Position numbers and translations under genes: made by a program. The notes under the pieces were generated by a model. The model searched no databases and was not told the DNA's origin. It saw only the letters and a list, made by a program, of their open reading frames with translations. This document shows, in pieces, positions 13,649 to 18,291 of a stretch of 18,291 bases of DNA. Numbering within the stretch: position 1 is the first letter of the stretch; each line of letters opens with the position of its first letter. Source of the DNA: Eubacterium sp. Its GTDB lineage: Bacteria > Bacillota > Clostridia > Oscillospirales > Acutalibacteraceae. The DNA is taken from assembly GCA_024696725.1 (NCBI GenBank), contig JAILGO010000003.1, positions 1-18,291 on the forward strand, in the 5' to 3' direction.

Positions 13649-14689
13649 TTAAACCTGGTCGGCGATTGTATAGATAAGCTCCTCGGTTTTTTTCCAGCCG
13701 AGACACGGGTCGGTAATCGACTTTCCGTATACTCCGTCCTCAACCTTCTGGTTTCCGTCGACGAGATAGCTTTCTATCATAAAGCCCTTGACCATTCGGG
13801 AAATATCGTCGCTGTGGCGTCTTGAATGTAAGACCTCGTTAGCGATTCTTATCTGTTCAAGATATTTCTTTCCCGAATTTGAGTGGTTTGTATCAACAAT
13901 AACCGCAGGATTTTTGTATCCGCCGTTACAGTACATATCGTGAAGAAATCTTAAATCCTCATAGTGATAATTCTGGTGGTTAATTCCGTGCTTATCAACG
14001 CTGCCGCGAAGGATAGCGTGAGTCAGCTCGTTGCCCTTCGTTTCAACCTCCCAGCCGCGATGGATAAAAACGTGTCCGCTCTGCGCCGCTTTTATAGCGT
14101 TGAGCATAATTGTAAAGTCGCCGCTTGTAGGATTCTTCATACCTACGGGGATATTAAGTCCGCTCGAAAGAAGGCGGTGCTCCTGGTTTTCAACCGAGCG
14201 CGCGCCTACCGCAACGTAGGAAATCAAATCGGATAAATACCTGTGGTTTTCGGGATAGAGCATCTCGTCCGCACAGGTGAGTCCCGTCTGTTCTATTGCG
14301 TCCTTATGAAGCTCTCTGATGGCGATAATGCCCTCGAGCATATCCGGCTTCTTATCCGGGTCGGGCTGATGAAGCATGCCCTTATAGCCTGCGCCGGTAG
14401 TTCTCGGCTTGCCGGTATAAATCCTCGGTACAATAAAGATTTTATCCTCTACCTTTTTCTGTACCTCCGAAAGACGGTGGATATATTCAAGCACGGCGTC
14501 CGCTCTGTCCGCAGAGCAGGGACCGATAACGAGCACAAGCTTGTCAGACTTACCCTTAAAAATATCCTTCAGCTCATTATCTCTTTTTTCCTTCACCTTT
14601 GCCGCATCCGGTGAAAGAGGATATTTCGCTTTAATATCCATAGGGATAGGGAGCTTCCTTATAAAATCGGAATTAAGCATATTGTCCAT
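13649..14689 (-). CDS. aroF: DAHP synthase, type I (3-deoxy-7-phosphoheptulonate synthase)
   Basis: A 346-residue enzyme that condenses phosphoenolpyruvate and erythrose 4-phosphate to DAHP, the first step of the shikimate pathway. It is of the AroFGH (type I-alpha) class. Metal ligands by alignment with E. coli AroG are Cys58 (GPCS), His269 (DTNHSNS), Glu306 (MIESYLV) and Asp327 (SITDPCLGW). The substrate-binding KPRTT motif (residues 94-98) and GARSVENQEHR are intact, so it looks active. The N-terminal extension before the barrel is the region that in AroFGH carries feedback control, but the effector cannot be read off. GGAGGT precedes the ATG by eight bases. The gene is monocistronic, between its own promoter and terminator, and directly borders the phage cluster. 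The choice of the symbol aroF over aroG/aroH is arbitrary. Confidence 0.93.
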   Translation of the reverse strand: MDNMLNSDFIRKLPIPMDIKAKYPLSPDAAKVKEKRDNELKDIFKGKSDKLVLVIGPCSADRADAVLEYIHRLSEVQKKVEDKIFIVPRIYTGKPRTTGAGYKGMLHQPDPDKKPDMLEGIIAIRELHKDAIEQTGLTCADEMLYPENHRYLSDLISYVAVGARSVENQEHRLLSSGLNIPVGMKNPTSGDFTIMLNAIKAAQSGHVFIHRGWEVETKGNELTHAILRGSVDKHGINHQNYHYEDLRFLHDMYCNGGYKNPAVIVDTNHSNSGKKYLEQIRIANEVLHSRRHSDDISRMVKGFMIESYLVDGNQKVEDGVYGKSITDPCLGWKKTEELIYTIADQV

Positions 14690-14712
14690 AGTTTGTTACC
14701 TCCATAAAAGCT

Positions 14713-14741
14713 ATATTATCATTGCCGCATAAAATAGTCAA
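14713..14741 (-). promoter_or_regulatory. aroF promoter
   Basis: On the - strand TTGACT (14736-14741, 5/6) and TAATAT (14713-14718, 4/6) are separated by 17 bases. The -35 lies just beyond the stop codon of the upstream phosphatase gene and the start codon follows about 24 bases after the -10. I see no T-box or tryptophan-type attenuator hairpin in the very short leader, so regulation is likely at the enzyme. Confidence 0.65.
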
Positions 14742-14744
14742 TAT

Positions 14745-15461
14745 TTAATGTCGCGTATCGTCGGTAAACTGCTCACAGAATCTCGCCGCGAACGACGGCT
14801 CCTCTCCTCCCGCGTATAAATGAGAAAGGTCGCCGAACTGAATACAGTTAAATATTGCCTTACCCTGCTCTCTTTCAACGCTTGCAAGCCGTGTAACAGA
14901 GCTCGGGAGCGCGACGAAATTGTGCCACAGTATCATAGGTGAGATATTAAAAATGTGAGAAAGCATAACCGCCTCAACGCCGAAGTGACAGAATAGCAGA
15001 ATCTTATCCGCGTTCGGCTTTTCCGCGCGGTACATTCTTCCGTCGTGGACGTATCCGTGGCGCTCGAACAACGCGTCGATACCTTCACAGACCTCGTCGT
15101 AATGCCTTTTAACGTCGCCGTTTTTCATAAGCTCTACGCCGAGCCATTTATCGTAGGAATAGTAATCGTCAATCGCCGTCCAGTAAGCGGGAAGCCTGTC
15201 CCAGCAAATCTGCTCCTCACCCTTCCAGTTTATCTTTCCGTCGAATTCGTGAGCCCAGGGTAGAATCTCCGCCTCTCTTTTACATTTTTCAAGATAGTAA
15301 GAGGCGGTCTTTTTAGCTCTGCCGAGCGGTGAGCAGTACACCGCTGAAAATTCGGTTTTAATAAGTCTTTCTGCAAGAAGCTTCGCTTCGCGTTCGCCCT
15401 TTTCCGTCACGCTGTCGATAGAGTAATCCGGGTCGGCGTGGCGCGCAATCCATAGCTCCAT
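14745..15461 (-). CDS. Histidine phosphatase family protein (phosphoglycerate mutase-like)
   Basis: A 238-residue enzyme of the branch 1/2 histidine phosphatase superfamily. The RHG-type motif ARHAD has the phospho-acceptor His8 near the very N-terminus with Arg7. The second arginine is in CSPLGRAKKTA (Arg48), a candidate acid/base is Glu72 in HEFD, and the second catalytic His159 is in FCHFG. All core residues are present. It is probably a cytosolic phosphomonoesterase of unknown substrate. The central insertion with WDRLPAYW is longer than in small alpha-ribazole phosphatases. AGGAGG about six bases before the ATG sets the start. It has its own promoter. It is adjacent to aroF, but nothing shows a joint pathway. 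Confidence 0.85.
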   Translation of the reverse strand: MELWIARHADPDYSIDSVTEKGEREAKLLAERLIKTEFSAVYCSPLGRAKKTASYYLEKCKREAEILPWAHEFDGKINWKGEEQICWDRLPAYWTAIDDYYSYDKWLGVELMKNGDVKRHYDEVCEGIDALFERHGYVHDGRMYRAEKPNADKILLFCHFGVEAVMLSHIFNISPMILWHNFVALPSSVTRLASVEREQGKAIFNCIQFGDLSHLYAGGEEPSFAARFCEQFTDDTRH

Positions 15462-15488
15462 AAGCGCCCTCCTGATATTATTTTAATA

Positions 15489-15518
15489 ATCATAACACAT
15501 AATCGGGTCGTTACGCAA
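15489..15518 (-). promoter_or_regulatory. Promoter of the histidine phosphatase gene
   Basis: On the - strand TATGAT (15489-15494, 5/6) is preceded by TG-T, an extended -10. The best -35 is TTGCGT (15513-15518) with an 18-base spacer. It lies between the terminator of the upstream gene and the phosphatase start. Confidence 0.55.
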
Positions 15519-15550
15519 CAAAAAAATAAGCCGCGGATAATCCGCGGCTT
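15519..15550 (-). terminator. Intrinsic terminator of the lipase-like gene
   Basis: On the - strand a perfect 10-bp stem (15541-15550 with 15528-15537, three-base loop) is followed by A and then seven T residues. It sits just after the stop codon of the class-3 lipase-like gene. Confidence 0.93.
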
Positions 15551-15554
15551 CAAT

Positions 15555-16892
15555 TTATTTATTTGAATTTTCAATAAGCCTCGCTTCGTCCATAGAGAGC
15601 ATATACGATGCGTAGGAGTCAGGTCTGTGGCTGTCGCCGAAATACGTCGCGCCGATTTTATTACCCGTCGCGCCGCCGAGTCCCTCCTTGAATACGAAGA
15701 AGCCCGAGGTCTTTCTTAAAACCTTTGTCGTGCCGAGAACGTCAACCGCGCTCGCGAGAAGAAGATACATAGCCTTATTAGCCTGAGCGATTTCCTCCAC
15801 GTTCCGTCCGCCGGCTATGTAAGCGCAAAGCGTGTATTTAAAGTATTCAAACGGCGTAACCGTCTTAAAGCACTCTCTCATTTTTTTCGAATAGAAATCG
15901 TCGAAGCCCTTAATCGAATCGCCCATAATCTTTATAACGTTTTCAGCGGTAGTATTACCCTTCCTGAACGGGTGGAATTCTTTATCCTTAACGAAAAGCG
16001 TGTAATGCTTCTGCATATCCGCTTTCATATCGGCATAGTCCTTAAGTCCTCTGTTATCGCTTCCCATAAGCGTATACATTCTTCCGTACTTGCTGAAGCC
16101 GTTCTGTGCCGGGAAAACCATCGTAACGAAGTCCTCGGGGTTTATGATATTTATAATTCTTTCGTAATCGGGGTTATCGTCAATTTCGGATACGGCGATT
16201 GCGTTAGGAGTCGCAACACAGTAAGCGAAAAGGTTTTCAGGCTTGATTTTATGGTCGCCTAAGCCACCCGTCTTTAAGAGCTTGGCAGCGAGAAGATTAG
16301 CCGCCGCAGCGCCTCTGCTGTGGCCGATAAGAAGGAGCTTGGTTTCATACTCGCTCGGGTGCTTATCCATATACGCGGTGAGCTGCTGATACATATAATC
16401 TCTCGCGTCCGCAAAACCGAGATGCACCTTACCCATCTCGTCGTTACCCGCGTAGCCTAAACCGCCGTTCGCCTCTCTGTCAACGCCGCTCGGGTCGAAG
16501 TTTGAGAACCACTGACGCTTGTACGAGCCCATAAACGCGCTGAGAATAAGGTTAAACTTTACGCCGCCGAGTTCAATTTCCTTCCGTCCGGTAAAATAGC
16601 TTACCTCGTCGCGCTCCGCGCAGCCGTTGATTTCTATATCCGTCATTCCGATTTCTCTTAACGCGCGCTCAAGATTCGGCTGCTGATTCTTAAAGCCCGT
16701 CGCCGTTATTTCCTCGGTTTCGTTCGGCGTATCGTAGCCGAGAACCGTCATAACCGTAACGAATCTTGCAATCTCAAAATTAAAAATTTTCGAGTCCTGA
16801 GCGAACCAGTTATAGTCGTAGTCAACGTCTGCAACGCCCTCAACGCCGTCACAGATAAACTCGCATTTATACGTTCCTTTAAGATTTTCCAT
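15555..16892 (-). CDS. Class-3 lipase-like alpha/beta hydrolase (Mbeg1/DUF2974-like)
   Basis: A 445-residue serine hydrolase. The nucleophile elbow is GHSRGAAAA with Ser192. A plausible triad is completed by Asp254 in INPEDFVTMV and His422 in GDSHRPDSYASYM. The HSRG elbow and the NPEDFV segment are the pattern of lipase class 3 (PF01764) and the related Mbeg1/DUF2974 proteins common in Clostridia. Residues 1-110 form a separate N-terminal region with no signal peptide or membrane helix, so the enzyme is likely cytosolic or exported by an unknown route. The substrate is unknown. AGGGG lies before the ATG. It stands alone between a terminator and an AT-rich promoter region. Confidence 0.75.
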   Translation of the reverse strand: MENLKGTYKCEFICDGVEGVADVDYDYNWFAQDSKIFNFEIARFVTVMTVLGYDTPNETEEITATGFKNQQPNLERALREIGMTDIEINGCAERDEVSYFTGRKEIELGGVKFNLILSAFMGSYKRQWFSNFDPSGVDREANGGLGYAGNDEMGKVHLGFADARDYMYQQLTAYMDKHPSEYETKLLLIGHSRGAAAANLLAAKLLKTGGLGDHKIKPENLFAYCVATPNAIAVSEIDDNPDYERIINIINPEDFVTMVFPAQNGFSKYGRMYTLMGSDNRGLKDYADMKADMQKHYTLFVKDKEFHPFRKGNTTAENVIKIMGDSIKGFDDFYSKKMRECFKTVTPFEYFKYTLCAYIAGGRNVEEIAQANKAMYLLLASAVDVLGTTKVLRKTSGFFVFKEGLGGATGNKIGATYFGDSHRPDSYASYMLSMDEARLIENSNK

Positions 16893-16929
16893 AAATATTC
16901 CCCTTGTAAATAATCGACTGATGTTTATA

Positions 16930-16963
16930 ATTATACCTTATTATATATTAATGTTTTTGTCAA
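16930..16963 (-). promoter_or_regulatory. Promoter region of the lipase-like gene (boxes at poor spacing)
   Basis: On the - strand a perfect TTGACA (16958-16963) is followed by two TATAAT boxes, at 16940-16945 and 16930-16935, with spacers of 12 and 22 bases. Neither spacing is good; at 17 bases the match is only TAAGGT. Some promoter is likely in this AT-rich stretch, but which elements are used cannot be told by eye. Confidence 0.45.
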
Positions 16964-16965
16964 GC

Positions 16966-17000
16966 AAAAAAGTAAGGACGATACCTAAATCGCCCGTTAC
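16966..17000 (-). terminator. Intrinsic terminator of the DNA glycosylase gene
   Basis: On the - strand an imperfect stem (16989-17000 with 16972-16982, one bulge and one wobble) is followed by six T residues. It begins directly after the glycosylase stop codon and ends the S51 peptidase-glycosylase unit. Confidence 0.75.
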
Positions 17001-17001
17001 C

Positions 17002-17487
17002 TTAAAGTATTTCCTTCCATTTTTCCTTAAGCCGCTCAAGGCTCCACGCCGCGTTGGCGGGACTTGTTGAGGGAAGGCATACGGCTTTTATTCCGGTTTC
17101 GCTTTCAAGATACCTTCGGTAAAGCTCGTCAGCCTTTTTTCCGTTAGTGAAAATCCGCTCTATATTACTGTTATTAATTATTTTCATTATATTATTAGGC
17201 ACGGCATTTTTTATACTGCTGTCAGCCGAGCCGCTGATTTCGCACGAATGAATAACGTCCCAGACAGCGATATTGTTCCGAATAAGAAGCGCTCCCTTTT
17301 CGTCGTTGGTAACGGGTATTTCTTCACCCGTAATCTCAGCGATTACACGCCAGAAGCGGTTTTGAGGATGACCGTAGAAGAAGCCGTATTCCCTCGATTT
17401 TACCGACGGAAACGAGCCGAGTATAAGCACTCTTGAGTTTTCGTCGTACACGGGAGGTATAGGGTGAACTATCGTTTTTTCTTTCAT
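17002..17487 (-). CDS. DNA-deoxyinosine (hypoxanthine) glycosylase, UDG family 6-like
   Basis: A 161-residue base-excision repair enzyme of the uracil-DNA glycosylase superfamily, HDG type (family 6). It would remove hypoxanthine produced by adenine deamination in DNA. Motif 1 is GSFPSVKS (residues 24-31) followed by HPQNRFWRVI (40-49). The middle signature is AVWDVIHSCEISGSADSSI, and motif 2 is LPSTSPANA (138-146). These are the family hallmarks, and the length of about 160 is typical. It begins three bases after the S51 gene stop, so the two are probably co-transcribed, but the ribosome binding site is weak, suggesting coupled translation. No functional link between the two proteins is obvious. 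Confidence 0.88.
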   Translation of the reverse strand: MKEKTIVHPIPPVYDENSRVLILGSFPSVKSREYGFFYGHPQNRFWRVIAEITGEEIPVTNDEKGALLIRNNIAVWDVIHSCEISGSADSSIKNAVPNNIMKIINNSNIERIFTNGKKADELYRRYLESETGIKAVCLPSTSPANAAWSLERLKEKWKEIL

Positions 17488-17490
17488 TTT

Positions 17491-18069
17491 TTACTCATTT
17501 ACAATAATATATTCATCGTCGTTCAGGGTGAAAACGTTGTACCTGTTTTCAGCCTTTGCCTTTTCAAAATAGGGCTTTCTCTTCTCGCAGAAGTGGCAGA
17601 AAAGTATGCCGTCAAACAGAGCCAGCCCGCTAAAATCGGTGAGCCCTACCGCGTTTTCATCAAACACCTGAACGTGCTCAACGTTCCTTGAGGCGATATG
17701 CGCGCCCGCGCTTCCGCCGATATAGATCGCACCGTCTTTAACAAGGCGGATTATCTCTTTGTCAAAGCCGGTTTCCCGCATGGTTTTGAGCATAGCAAAG
17801 GTGTTTCCGCCGCCGACGTACACTATATCAAAACTTAAACCGAAGTATTTTTCGGGCGTGTTTTTGTTGAACACCGTGACGTTCGCGCGCGTAAAACCGT
17901 AGGTTTCAAGCCATTTTTTGAACTTCGCGCTCTTTACGTCCTTGTTGCTCGCCTTCTCGCTCGGGAAGAAAAGCACGGTGCAGTCCTCCGCCGCCTTCGG
18001 CAGCTCCTTCATTATCGCCGCGCGCACCGTCTCATTATTAAAATCCGTCGAACTCAAAATCAAATGCAT
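17491..18069 (-). CDS. Peptidase S51 (dipeptidase E)-like protein
   Basis: A 192-residue protein of the S51 family, which in E. coli PepE cleaves dipeptides with N-terminal aspartate. The glutamine-amidotransferase-like fold is indicated by YVGGGNTFAML (residues 84-93) and the nucleophile elbow IGGSAGAH with Ser120, which coincides in number with PepE Ser120. His159 in FCHFC is a candidate for the second catalytic residue. The PepE acidic residue has only an approximate counterpart (Asp137). Many Firmicute members of this family are called type 1 glutamine amidotransferase-like and their substrates are unknown. I start at ATG 18069, with GGTGA just upstream. A longer reading from 18123 would overlap the preceding gene and has no ribosome binding site. 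Confidence 0.8.
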   Translation of the reverse strand: MHLILSSTDFNNETVRAAIMKELPKAAEDCTVLFFPSEKASNKDVKSAKFKKWLETYGFTRANVTVFNKNTPEKYFGLSFDIVYVGGGNTFAMLKTMRETGFDKEIIRLVKDGAIYIGGSAGAHIASRNVEHVQVFDENAVGLTDFSGLALFDGILFCHFCEKRKPYFEKAKAENRYNVFTLNDDEYIIVNE

Positions 18070-18085
18070 ATAATCACCGTAGCTA

Positions 18086-18291
18086 TTATACAATTTTTGC
18101 TCTGTATATAAAATAGTTTGCAAGGTTGACGATAAAAGTAGGAATTGGCGCTACTATTGTAGCAAATATATTAGAATCAAATCTATCAACCATATCATAT
18201 ATCAAAGGATATGTAACCCTGTTAGCAAACAAAACTAAAAAGGCAAATGATTCGCTATAATTCCATTCAATAACACTATAAACAGTCACAA
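18086..18291 (-). CDS. C-terminal fragment of a small membrane protein (GtrA-like?), cut by the window edge
   Basis: The last codons of a - strand gene whose start lies beyond the window. About 67 residues are visible. They contain two hydrophobic segments (residues with FAFLVLFANRVTYPLIY and FATIVAPIPTFIVNLANYFIY) and end in YRAKIV. The second helix followed by N-x3-Y/F-x2-R-x2-V resembles the end of the GtrA family of four-helix proteins linked to polyprenyl-linked sugar transfer. The match is short, so it is tentative. The region is richer in A+T than its neighbours. A GTG at the very edge could be a start, but the frame is open to the window end. It stops 16 bases before the S51 gene, so it may lie in the same operon. 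Confidence 0.45.
   Translation of the reverse strand, partial: VTVYSVIEWNYSESFAFLVLFANRVTYPLIYDMVDRFDSNIFATIVAPIPTFIVNLANYFIYRAKIV

Noticed and set aside
14690..14744. T-box or tryptophan attenuator ahead of aroF
   Set aside because: The leader after the -10 is only about 24 bases and cannot hold such a structure.

Overview
The window looks like a chromosomal segment of a Gram-positive Firmicute, most likely an anaerobic gut-type member of class Clostridia. I infer this from the strong AGGAGG-type ribosome binding sites, the frequent TTG starts, the intrinsic terminators, a clostridial-style DUF1015 protein and PBSX-like phage genes. GC content is close to half by eye and similar across host and phage genes. 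No tRNA, rRNA, CRISPR array or insertion sequence is visible.

Left flank (1-2962): putP, a sodium/proline symporter gene on the + strand with its own promoter and terminator, faces a convergent DUF1015 gene on the - strand. The DUF1015 promoter lies inside the terminator that ends the phage operon.

Centre (2970-13539, all - strand): a compact, apparently intact phage structural operon of sixteen genes read from right to left. It holds small and large terminase, portal, prohead protease with a helical tail, decoration protein, HK97-type major capsid protein, three connector/tail-completion proteins, a 35-residue ORF, and then the baseplate of a contractile phage: LysM hub protein, gpD-type hub, gpV/gp45-type spike, gp46/gp25-type wedge, gpJ, gp48/XkdU, and a very short fibre. 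The order matches PBSX/skin (xtmA-xtmB-xkdE ... xkdP-xkdU). However, the block that should sit between the tail terminator and the LysM protein is absent: sheath, tube, tail chaperone and tape measure. There is also no integrase, repressor, replication gene, holin or endolysin. The joint is tidy, with overlapping stop, ribosome binding site and start codons, and I see no frameshift in any gene. This is either a clean internal deletion of a remnant prophage or a streamlined, domesticated capsid-plus-baseplate particle. A promoter flanked by a perfect 11-bp inverted repeat precedes the terminase and may be its control point.

Right flank (13603-18291): ordinary host genes on the - strand. They are a type I DAHP synthase (first step of aromatic amino acid synthesis), a histidine phosphatase, a class-3 lipase-like alpha/beta hydrolase, a hypoxanthine/deoxyinosine DNA glycosylase, an S51 dipeptidase-like protein, and the C-terminal end of a small membrane protein cut by the window edge. 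Each of the first three has its own promoter-like sequence, strongest for DAHP synthase and weak for the hydrolase, and the units are separated by clear intrinsic terminators.
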